A DNA stretch of 64,000 nucleotides from Physella acuta (lineage: Eukaryota > Mollusca > Gastropoda > Physidae), in NCBI RefSeq assembly GCF_028476545.1, contig NW_026733046.1, positions 147,001 to 211,000 of the forward strand, written 5' to 3'. Below the pieces are notes generated by a model. The model searched no databases, had not been told where the DNA came from, and was given only the letters and a program-made list of their open reading frames with translations. Below are positions 24,841 to 34,557 of the stretch, one piece after another. A program made the position numbers and the translations under genes. Every line of letters begins with the position of its first letter. The stretch's first letter is position 1.

Positions 24841-27800
24841 AATACAATGGCTACTATTCTGCGTGGTTTATTTATTTATCAATTATGTTGATTTTTCATA
24901 AAAGCTGAAATACATTTACTTCTGGCTTGTTAAAAGCAAGTTGTGTAAGCCTCCTAAAATTCCAGGTCTTGGAAAACATGAAATTTTTTAAATTGTAAAA
25001 ATATCCTGGAATTTTACTGATATTGTTTTAAATCTTAGAAAATTTTGTGAACTGCAAAAATCGAGTTATTTCGCAAGTTATAGGCAAACGAGCCGGCCCG
25101 CGGCATAACATACGCCGCTATTTAGTTGTTTCTAATTTTCAATAATTCATAATTTGTGAATTCGACAGTACCAACGCTGACACTGAAAATATTTCTTTAA
25201 AACACTATAAGTAGCTCGTTAAGGACCATAACCCCCCCCCCTTCCTTCCCTCCCCCCTCCTCCCCCCTCTCCCCCCCCTCCTCCTCCCCCCCCCCCCCTA
25301 CGTTTAAAATCGTTGGCTCTGCTTGTAAACATTTAGAGTGAACACAGCTCACTAAAACCATGTAGGGGTGGGGAGGTAGGAAGAGCGTTTGCAGCTTGTT
25401 TTCTAACGGCTCGAAGAAGAGAATTATATATATAGATGAACGCAACACATTTTTTAAAATCTCTTCTTGAGCTTTTAAAAAAAAAATTTGCAAATCATGC
25501 TGAACGTAGATCATTTGAAGCATGTGTCATTAATTGGCAACTCTAGAAAAATAAGTTATGGATTATTCAAAGGTTGCTTCAAAACAAAAACAGTAGGTTA
25601 ACATTTTAGGCAAAAAATTTTCTATAGTTTAACATTTTAGGCAAGAAATAGTCTGCTATTGAAGCTTGATATGAAGATTAATCTGGCATGTTTATCTGGC
25701 AGAGGCAGCAACACACTGGCAGCACAGAGTTTTTAAAAGACATGTCATCTTGGCAGAGGATCAAATGGAACATGGGCTTCTCTGGCACTTTGAGAGTCCC
25801 AAAGAGAGTGAGTACTGTAGAAAAAACAGCCAGCGCTTCTGACCAAACATGAACAAATATTTTAAAACATCCAGCGCTTCTCACTTCTGACTAAACGTGG
25901 ACAAATATTTTAGTTGATTCAGTAAAAATTTAGAGGGATGTATTAAATGTGTGTAAATTGTTTCATCTCACAAAGGTTGATGATAGAGGGATGTTATTAA
26001 ATGTGTGTAAATTGTTTTCCTCTCACAGAGGTTGATGATAGAGGGATGTTATTAAATGTGTGTGTTTTCCTCTCACAGAGGTTGATGATAGAGGGATGTA
26101 TTAAATGTGTGTGTTTTCCTCTCACAGAGGTTGATGATAGAGGGATGTATTAAATGTGTGTGTTTCCTCTCACAGAGGTTGATGATGTCAGGTTTAAACT
26201 TGTATGTGTGCTGCACAGATTTCTTAGACTTTAAGGACTATGTTGAAGGTAGGTCCCTCGTCACTTGTGTTTGTTGCATGGTTTAATCCACTGTTTTGTA
26301 CTTTTTTATTCTGTACTAACACAGAATTGTTGGGCAGCCTAAGACATTGGGCTTATCCTTGCTCAGTTGCATGGTTAGTTTAAAAGTCTCCTGTTTCTTG
26401 TATTGATGAGCTAACCTGTGTATTATATTGATGAGCTAACCTGTGTATTATATTGATGAGCTAAGCTGTGTATTGTATTGATGAGCTAAGCTGTGTATTA
26501 TATTGATGAGCTAAGCTGTGTATTATATTGATGAGCTAACCTGTGTATTACTCCCCAGCCTTCAGTATACCAGACACGTTTACATCTTGGTTTCTACTCT
26601 TACAGTTACATTTATGGTAGGTTACTTCCCTTTATCAGTCTCATTTATGGTAGGTTACTTCCCATTATCAGTTACATTTATGGTAGGTTACTTCCCATTA
26701 TCAGTTACATTTATGGTAGGTTACTTCCCATTATCAGTTATATTTATGATAGTTTGCTTCCCTTTATCAGTTACATTTATGGTAGGTTACTTCTCATTAT
26801 CAGTTACATTTATGGTAGGTTACTTCCCATTATCAGTTACATTTATGGTAGGTTACTTCCCATTATCAGTTACATTTATGGTAGGTTACTTCCCTTGATC
26901 AATCACATTTATGGTAGCTTATTACCCTTGATCAATCGCATCTTTTGGGGAGAAAAGTTAAACATAGTCTACTATATTTTTTTAATTCTCTAAACAAAAG
27001 CTTGGTCTACCAACATTGCTGTATTTTTAAAACTCCAGCTCTAGAGAAATATATGATCAACATCTGCCCTATTCACCATCCATGTACACATACTAACACA
27101 CATCACAGCGTGTGATACCCTCAGAAATTATAGCCAATGCTGTTTTTAGTAATAACATTTTTTAAAACAATTTTAACTTGAGATAATTATAGACTAAAAC
27201 AATTTTAACTTGAGATAATTATAGACTAAAACAATTTTAACTTGAGATAATTATAGACTAAAACAATTTTAACTTGAGATAATTATAGACTAAAACAATT
27301 TTAACTTGAGATAATTATAGACTAAAACAATTTTAACTTGAGATAAATATAGACTAAAACAATTTTAACTTGAGATAATTATAGACTAAAACAATTTTAA
27401 CTTGAGATAAATATAGACTAAAATGAATAAAAATGTGAGCTCAAATTTTTCCCTTGCTGGCCAGGATGGTGAATGTGAAGGTCACGCAACTGGGTAAAGA
27501 AGGTTTCATCTTAAAAGAAAGTATGTACAGGGCCATGTGGATTGATGTGGAGAAGAGACTTAATACATTTAAGGTTGGTTTAAAATTAGGTCTACAGGTT
27601 TATCTTTTGATTGTTGCACAACATTTAACCATTGACAGACCTATGGCCTATGTGCCTGAACTCACCTACTCTATGAAGGCTGTTTTTGTTGCCACATAGA
27701 AACTGTGTTGCTGCTAGCTAGAACTGGTTAAATCCGGAAATCTTGCAGCAAAGTTTCTAATGTTGTTCAATGGCTTTTCAATTTATGGATGGCATTTTAA

Positions 27801-30800
27801 ATGAAATATGCGGACTGTCTACCTTTAATTTGGATGATTCGGACAATGAATCAGACAATGATGTTAGTGTAGTAATAGCAATACAGAACAGAGTGGGGAA
27901 AGTTTGAATAATGATGATGATGAGCAAACAATTGAAGAAAATCTATGGACTGACAATTGCACTGATATAAATATTTTCCCTTTTACTGAGAGCCAGGGTC
28001 CAAATGTAATCCTAGATGAGGATAGCAAAGTCTTTAGTTACTTTTCCTTGTTCATTATGGAAGGTTTATATCAGCTAATTGATGAACAAACTAACATTTA
28101 TGCCACACAATTTGGGGAAAAAATGGAAAGATAGGCACTGGCCCCCAGTCTTTAAAAATGAAATAAAGAAGTAGGGCCTACTTTTATATAAATTTTATGG
28201 TTGTTTTACACAGTAGTTCATTCATCTAGTGATTCTGTGCCAATTAGGATCAATTAGAAACGATTGCTATTGTGTATTGATTGTATGCTTATACTAAAGA
28301 GATGATTTCTATCGTATATTGATTTTATACTTATACTAAAGAGATAATTGCTATTGTGTATTGATTGTATACTTATACTAAAGAGATGATTGCTATTGTG
28401 TATTGATTGTGTACTTATACTAAAGAGATGATTGCTATTGTGTATTGATTGTATACTTGTAATAAAGAGATGATTGCTATTGTGTATTGATTGTGTACTT
28501 ATACTAAAGAGATGATTTCTATTGTGTATTGATTGTGTACTTATACTACAGAGATGATTTCTATTGTGTATTGATTGTGTACTTATACTAAAGAGATGAT
28601 TGCTGTTGTGTATTGATTGTATACTTGTAATAAAGAGATGATTGCTATTGTGTATTGATTGTGTACTTATACTAAAGAGATGATTGCTATTGTGTATTGA
28701 TTGTGTACTTATACTAAAGAGATGATTGCTGTTGTGTATTGATTGTGTACTTATACTAAAGAGATGATTGCTATTGTGTATTGATTGTGTACTTATACTA
28801 AAGAGATGATTGCTATTGTGTATTGATTGTATACTTGTAATAAAGAGATGATTGCTATTGTGTATTGATTGTGTACTTATACTAAAGAGATGATTGCTGT
28901 TGTGTATTGATTGTATACTTATACTAAAGAGATGATTGCTATTGTGTATTGATTGTGTACTTATACTAAAGAGATGATTGCTGTTGTGTATTGATTGTGT
29001 ATTGATTGTGTACTTATACTAAAGAGATGATTGTGTATTGATTGTGTACTTATACTAAAGAGATTATTGTGTATTGATTGTGTACTTATACTAAAGAGAT
29101 GATTGTGTATTGATTGTGTACTTATACTAAAGAGATGATTGTGTATTGATTGTGTACTTATAATAAAGAGATGATTGTGTATTGATTGTACATTTGTGTG
29201 GCAGGATCTAACAGGTGGAGAGAAAAGAAAAGCTATGGATGACTACTACAGCTTTATGATAGCTTCTATCTTGTACTATGATAAGGTAGGCTTTGTGTTG
29301 ATTTTATGATAGCTTCTATCTTGTACTATGATAAGTTAGGCTTTGTGTTGATTTCATGATAGCTTCTATCTTGTACTATGATAAGGTAGGCTTTGTGTTG
29401 ATTTTATGATAGCTTCTATCTTGTACTATGATAAGGTAGGCTTTGTGTTGATTTCATGATAGCTTCTATCTTGTACTATGATAAGGTAGGCTTTGTGTTG
29501 ATTTCATGATAGCTTCTATCTTGTACTATGATAAGGTAGGCTTTGTGTTGATTTCATGATAGCCTCTATCTTGTACTATGATAAGGTAGGCCTTGTGTTG
29601 ATTTCATGATAGCTTCTATCTTGTACTATGATAAGGTAGGCTTTGTGTTGATTTCATGATAGCCTCTATCTTGTACTATGATAAGGTAGGCTTTGTGTTG
29701 ATTTTATGATAGCTTCTATCTTGTACTATGATAAGGTAGATGATAGCCTCTATCTTGTACTATGATAAGGTAGGCCTTGTGTTGATTTCATGATAGCTTC
29801 TATCTTGTACTATGATAAGGTAGGCCTTGTGTTGATTTCATGATAGCTTCTATCTTGTACTATGATAAGGTAGGCTTTGTGTTGATTTTATGATAGCTTC
29901 TATCTTGTACTATGATAAGGTAGGCTTTGTGTTGATTTCATGATAGCCTCTATCTTGTACTATGATAAGGTAGGCTTTGTGTTGATTTCATGATAGCTTC
30001 TATCTTGTACTATGATAAGGTAGATGATAGCCTCTATCTTGTACTATGATAAGGTAGGCCTTGTGTTGATTTCATGATAGCTTCTATCTTGTACTATGAT
30101 AAGGTATGCTTTGTGTTGATTTTATGATAGCCTTTATCTTGTACTATAATAAGGTGGTGTTAATTTGATTAAAATCATCCTGCCAGTATTGTAGGTTGAA
30201 ATTTTTTTTTTAAATTTAAAATATTTTGTTAAATTGCCAGGGCATCATGGGATCTGACAAAGTGCTGGCCAACTCCCTGTGGATACAGCTGTACGGACAG
30301 GACCCCGGGGTCAAGTTTGACAAGTTGCAGCTGGTCGTGGACTACGTCAGGAAACAGGTGGGCTTTGAACTGGTCAGTTTAGACCAGTCAGATTGCTTTT
30401 ATTTTAAACTGGTCAGTTTAGACCAATCAGATTGCTTTTTTTTTTAACTGATCAGTTTAGACCAATCAGATTGCTTTTATTTTTAACTGGTCAGTTTAGA
30501 CCAATCAGATGGAAACAACTTTTAACTGGTCAGTTTAGACCAATCAGATGGAAACAACTTTTAACTGGTCAGTTTAGACCAGTCAGATTGAAACAACTTT
30601 TAACTGGTCAGTTTAGACCAATCAGATTGCTTTTATTTTTAACTGGTCAGTTTAGACCAATCAGATGGAAACAACTTTTAACTGGTCAGTTTAGACCAAT
30701 CAGATGGAAACAACTTTTAACTGGTCAGTTTAGACCAGTCAGATTGAAATAACTTTTAACTGGTCAGTTTAGACCAATCAGATGGAAACAACTTTTAACT

Positions 30801-32189
30801 GGTCAGTTTAGACCAATCAGATTGCTTTTATTTTTAACTGGTCAGTTTAGACCAATCAGATTGCTTTTATTTTTAACTGGTCAGTTTAGACCAATCAGAT
30901 TGCTTTTATTTTTAACTGGTCAGTTTAGACCAATCAGATGGAAACAACTTTTAACTGGTCAGTTTAGACCAGTCAGATTGAAACAACTTTTAACTGGTCA
31001 GTTTAGACCAATCAGATTGCTTTTATTTTTAACTGGTCTGTTTAGACCAATCAGATGGAAACAACTTTTAACTGGTCAGTTTAGACCAATCAGATTGCTT
31101 TTATTTTTAACTGGTCAGTTTAGACCAATCAGATTGAAACAATCGTTTGATTAAATAACTCATTTTTAGCAACTAGAAATAAGGGCTTTGGTATCATATC
31201 ACAATACTAGTGAATTTGTTGTATAGGGCTGTGGTATCATATCACAATACTAGTGAATTTGTTGTATAGGGCTGTGGTATCATATCACAATACTAGTGAA
31301 TTTGTTGTATAGGGCTGTGGTATCATATCACAATACTAGTGAATTTGTTGTATCCTGCTGTGGTATCATATCACAATACTAGTGAATTTGTTGTATGGGT
31401 CTGTGGTATCATATCACAATACTAGTGAATTTGTTGTATAGGGCTGTGGTATCATATCACAATACTAGTGAATTTGTTGTATGGGGTTGTGGTATCATAT
31501 CACAATACTAGTGAATTTGTTGTATGGGTCTGTGGTATCATATCACAATACTAGTGAATTTGTTGTATGGGGCTGTGGTATCATATCACAATACTAGTGA
31601 ATTTGTTGTATGGGGTTGTGGTATCATATCACAATACTAGTGAATTTGTTGTATGGGGTTGTGGTATCATATCACAATACTAGTGAATTTGTTGTATGGG
31701 GCTAATTAGTAGTAAGGGGTTGTGGTATCATTATGACAATATTAATAAATTAGTAGGACATGACAAATGAACAGGAAACCAATATAAACCATGATTTTAT
31801 GTCATGCACCAAGTATATCACCATAACCATATAATTTTATATCATGTACCAGGTATATCACCATGACCTATATAATTTTATATCATGTACCAGGTATATC
31901 ACCTTGACCTATATAATTTTATATCATGTACCAGGTATATCACCATGACCTATATAATTTTATATCATGTACCAGGTATATCACCATGACCTATATAATT
32001 TTATATTATGTACCAGGTATATCACCATGACGTATATTATTTTATATTGTACACCAGGTATATCACCATGACCACCTGGACCCCCAGCCCATCCTGCACC
32101 CCGGTCACATCCCCTTCCTGCCTGTTGTTGGTGACAAACTGGATGAAAGCAAATCACTGAAGAATTATCAAATGTTGCTGTCAGTGTGA
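20728..32189 (+). CDS. UQCC1: Ubiquinol-cytochrome c reductase complex assembly factor 1 (CBP3 family), 9 exons, 303 aa
   Basis: Mitochondrial chaperone for cytochrome b in complex III assembly. Exons: 20728-20838, 24495-24620, 25703-25807, 26176-26248, 26559-26616, 27465-27573, 29205-29285, 30241-30357, 32058-32189. The sum is 912 nt with stop, all phases agree, and 303 aa compares with 299 in human. The ubiquinol-cyt c chaperone domain is clear: [37 protein letters not shown] (about 143-158), [42 protein letters not shown] and [11 protein letters not shown]. Exons 1-2 encode a basic, hydrophobic, weakly conserved leader that fits a mitochondrial targeting sequence. They were chosen by phase-compatible splice sites (exon 1 donor TTTCA-GTGAGT) and are less certain than exons 3-9. 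The gene is divergent from EXOC3. Intron 1 carries a LINE and a hAT MITE; intron 6 a piggyBac remnant. Confidence 0.9.
21526..23325 (-). mobile_element. 5'-truncated non-LTR retrotransposon (LINE), RTE-like, with target-site duplication
   Basis: A reverse-transcriptase frame of about 594 codons runs from the truncated 5' end (no ATG; the frame is open to the element boundary) to a stop at 21531. Visible RT blocks: [59 protein letters not shown] and the catalytic FADD in [15 protein letters not shown]-terminal [15 protein letters not shown] box follows, as in RTE-type LINEs. The endonuclease domain is missing through 5' truncation. The 12-bp direct repeat TAAATAAGGGTA flanks it at 21514-21525 and 23326-23337. 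It lies antisense in UQCC1 intron 1. The intact frame and exact duplication suggest a recent insertion. Clade assignment is from the C-terminal motif and is inference. Confidence 0.9.
23461..23734. mobile_element. Non-autonomous hAT-type MITE with exact 8-bp TSD
   Basis: Terminal inverted repeats CAGAGGCGTAG and CTACGCCACTG match at 10 of 11 positions. The flanking 8-bp direct repeat CTGGTAGT (23453-23460 and 23735-23742) is exact, as for hAT elements. The interior is G-tract rich, with a repeated GGTGACACCATT motif and an internal copy of the terminus near 23666-23677. No coding capacity. Confidence 0.8.
24673..24837. repeat. (AT)n microsatellite
   Basis: Imperfect then perfect AT dinucleotide tract just after the UQCC1 exon 2 donor. 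Confidence 0.97.
25089..25436 (-). mobile_element. Mini-Helitron, copy 1
   Basis: On the minus strand it begins TCTATATATATAATTCTC and ends GCGGGCCGGCTCG. It is flanked by A on the left and T on the right of the insertion, without duplication. About 70-80% similar by eye to 47994-48263 at both ends, with a variable poly-C/poly-G centre. Lies in UQCC1 intron 2. Confidence 0.6.
25925..26175. repeat. ~45-60-nt array seeded at UQCC1 exon 4 acceptor, ~5 copies
   Basis: Units carry TCCTCTCACAG-AGGTTGATGAT, i.e. acceptor plus 11 exon bases, followed by AGAGGGATGTATTAAATGTG. Confidence 0.9.
26400..26548. repeat. ~27-nt array upstream of UQCC1 exon 5, ~6 copies
   Basis: Repeats TTGATGAGCTAACCTGTGTA. 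It stops 10 bases before the acceptor ACTCCCCAG. Confidence 0.85.
26601..26935. repeat. 33-nt array seeded at UQCC1 exon 5 donor, ~10 copies
   Basis: Unit TTACATTTATG-GTAGGTTAC repeats the last exon bases and the donor. Read in the exon frame, a TAG stop follows immediately, so read-through is not coding. Confidence 0.92.
27160..27425. repeat. 31-nt array before UQCC1 exon 6, ~9 copies
   Basis: Repeats ACAATTTTAACTTGAGATAA. It ends about 40 bases before the exon 6 acceptor. Confidence 0.9.
27770..28134 (+). mobile_element. piggyBac transposase remnant
   Basis: An acidic N-terminal stretch ([10 protein letters not shown]) in one frame is followed by a 76-codon frame (27904-28134). That frame contains [38 protein letters not shown] and [11 protein letters not shown], the typical start of the piggyBac (PGBD) transposase core. 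The two parts are in different frames and the catalytic region is absent, so this is a dead fragment. It lies in UQCC1 intron 6. Confidence 0.75.
28255..29195. repeat. ~42-nt array before UQCC1 exon 7, ~21 copies
   Basis: Repeats GTGTATTGATTGTGTACTTA with ACTAAAGAGATGATT. It runs up to the last bases before the exon 7 acceptor; the acceptor is not in the unit. Confidence 0.92.
29249..30160. repeat. 50-nt array seeded at UQCC1 exon 7 donor, ~18 copies
   Basis: Each unit holds about 27 bases of coding exon 7 (ending TTGTACTATGATAAG), the donor GTAGGC and about 17 intronic bases. Most copies keep an intact donor. Confidence 0.95.
30369..31140. repeat. 36/39-nt array after UQCC1 exon 8 donor, ~21 copies
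   Basis: Repeats ACTGGTCAGTTTAGACCAAT with two alternating tails (TTGCTTTTATTT and GGAAACAACTTT). It begins about 12 bases into the intron. Confidence 0.92.
31180..31710. repeat. 42-nt array, ~13 copies
   Basis: Repeats TGGTATCATATCACAATACT in UQCC1 intron 8. Confidence 0.92.
31790..32068. repeat. ~41-nt array seeded at UQCC1 exon 9 acceptor, ~6 copies
   Basis: Each unit contains ACCAG-GTATATCACCATGA, i.e. the acceptor plus about 15 exon bases, and an ATATAATTTTATATCATG spacer. Confidence 0.92.
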
Positions 32190-33000
32190 CACTTCAGTGA
32201 TTAGGTCATTGTCTGGATGATGTGACACATCACCAGTTAGGTCACTGTCTGGATGATGTGACACATCAGTGATTAGGTCACTGGATGATGTGACACATCA
32301 GTGATTAGGTCACTGTCTGGATGATGTGACACATCAGTGATTAGGTCACTGTCTGGATGATGTGACACATCAGTGATTAGGTCACTGTCTGGATGATGTG
32401 ACACATCAGTGATTAGGTCACTGGCTGGATGATGTGACACATCAGTGATTAGGTCACTGGCTGGATGATGTGACACATCAGTGATTAGGTCACTGGCTGG
32501 ATGATGTGACACATCAGTGATTAGGTCACTGTCTGGATGATGTGACACATCACCAGTTAGGTCACTGTCTGGATGATGTGACACATCAGTGATTAGGTCA
32601 CTGGATGATGTGACACATCAGTGATTAGGTCACTGGATGATGTGACACATCACCAGTTAGATCACTGTCTGGATGATGTGACACGTCACCAGTTAGGTCA
32701 CTGTCTGGATGATGTGACACATCAGTGATTAGGTCACTGGATGATGTGACACATCAGTGATTAGGTCACTGGATGATGTGACACATCACCAGTTAGATCA
32801 CTGTCTGGATGATGTGACACATCAATGATTAGATCACTGTCTGGATGATGTGACACATCAATGATTAGATCACTGTCTGGATGATGTGACACGTCAGGGA
32901 TTAGGTCACTGTCTGGATGATGTGACACATCAGTGATTAGGTCACTGTCTGGATGATGTGACACATCACCAGTTAGGTCACTGTCTGGATGATTCAGTAG
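32190..33000. repeat. ~38-nt array in UQCC1 3' UTR, ~21 copies
   Basis: Repeats GGATGATGTGACACATCA. It begins directly after the stop codon, and the unit resembles the sequence around the stop (GTGTGACACTTCAGTGATTA). Confidence 0.92.
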
Positions 33001-33267
33001 GTTGTAACATAATTTGTAACAAGTTTGTTTTAGATTTACTCAAATGTTAACAAATGCTTGATGTGCGATACAATTCTGGTTAAATGTGATGTTTAAGATG
33101 TTAACATCGGTTGAAATGTGTGAAGGATGTGTGAATGATGTACATATTTACAGTCAGCTGTTGTGATTTCCTAAATGAAATTTGAATTTTTGTAAACCAG
33201 ATTGTAAGAATTAATTTATTCGTTTTGTTTGTTTCATAAAGCTGTCTGTGAATATATTTGTGTACAG

Positions 33268-33273
33268 AATAAA
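33268..33273 (+). terminator. UQCC1 polyadenylation signal (AATAAA)
   Basis: Canonical AATAAA in an AT-rich stretch about 1.08 kb after the UQCC1 stop codon. It is the first convincing signal after the 3'-UTR minisatellite (32190-33000). The implied 3' UTR is about 1.1 kb, most of it tandem repeat. Confidence 0.5.
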
Positions 33274-33371
33274 ATAACTACCAGTAAACTGATTTGTTGT
33301 TTAAGTACATTCAATGTCTGCCGCAGGTTTGGACATTTTACCAAGATGCATCTAAACAAGCCTTTAACCTC

Positions 33372-33465
33372 ACCACAGTCATGTAGCCTTACAGCAATCA
33401 TGTAGCCTTACAACTATCATGTAGCCTTACAACTATCATGTAGCCTTACAACTATCATAGCCATA
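33372..33465. repeat. 20-nt array, ~5 copies
   Basis: Repeats ATGTAGCCTTACAACTATC downstream of the UQCC1 poly(A) signal. Confidence 0.8.
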
Positions 33466-33892
33466 CCACAATCCTACAAGCAATTTCGCCCAGAATTCTA
33501 GATACCTAACTTAAATAAATCTTAAACTAGCACATCCGCACATTGACCAAATTTGATACATTTGATTGTGTCAATATTTTCTAAAAGATCAGTCTACAAC
33601 TACAATACATTTATTTAATTCTAATTAAATTAAATAAACAAAAATACTCTGTACTTTTGTAAATATGAATTTTTATTGAATGTATTGCTTTACATCTCAT
33701 TAGCACCAGGCAATGGTGTAGCTAAAGCATTGCTGTGGTGGGTCGTCTAAATAAATGTATTAATCCAGAGCTAGCCCATTCAATATTTAGAATATTATCA
33801 CTGTATGTAACTTGTGAGACAAACCTACATCACTTAACTAAATACAGTATTTAACCAGTCATGGTAATACATCAAATAATTTTCATGTAATT

Positions 33893-34557
33893 TTTACTTT
33901 CTCGTATATACGAAGTATAGAGAAAGTCTTGTAATCGTGCAAAAAAAAAAAATCGAGATTTTTACAAATCTCGACGTTTCACACCTCACTGATACGGAAA
34001 AACATAATTTTGCAATCTTGTCCGTATGTCTGTGTGTCTGTCTGTGTGTCTGTCTGTCCGTGTGTAAACACGATAACTTGAGAACCGTTACAGCTAGGTT
34101 GATGAAATTTCATATATAAGTATTTTATTAAAATCGTAGATCCGTATCAACTTTTGAGCGATTTCCGATAACCGGAAGTGGTACTTTTCCTACTTTGAAT
34201 TTTTCAAAAGCCTATAACTTGAGTACTATTTCAGATAGATAAATGAAATTTCATTTGTAAGTAAAAGATCTAATTCTCTACCTTCTATCAAATTTTGAGT
34301 CATTTCCGTTGTCTGGAAGTAGTACTTTACGCTACTTCCGATTTCTCAAAAAACTAATGTAAATTTTAAAAGTAATAATAATATTGCGCACCATTATGCG
34401 CTTTTTTATTTGGCGTTCACTTGGTGTGCAATTAATTTGTCTACGAGATTTTATTCTATTTTTAAAACTTTAAGTATTTAAAATGGATTAAAAATCATGT
34501 CTATAGCCCGAGTTCCCATCCCCTGTTATTTTATATAAGAATATTCGAGAAAGTTTA
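33893..34557. mobile_element. TIR-flanked repeat element with TCTG/TGTG tract
   Basis: Termini CTTTCTCGTATAT and ATATTCGAGAAAG form an inverted repeat, and TTTA flanks both ends (33893-33896, 34554-34557). The interior has AATTTTGCAATCTTGTC, a short TCTG/TGTG tract (about 34025-34066) and TGTAAACACGATAACTTGAG. The family is not identified; no coding frame. Confidence 0.5.
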
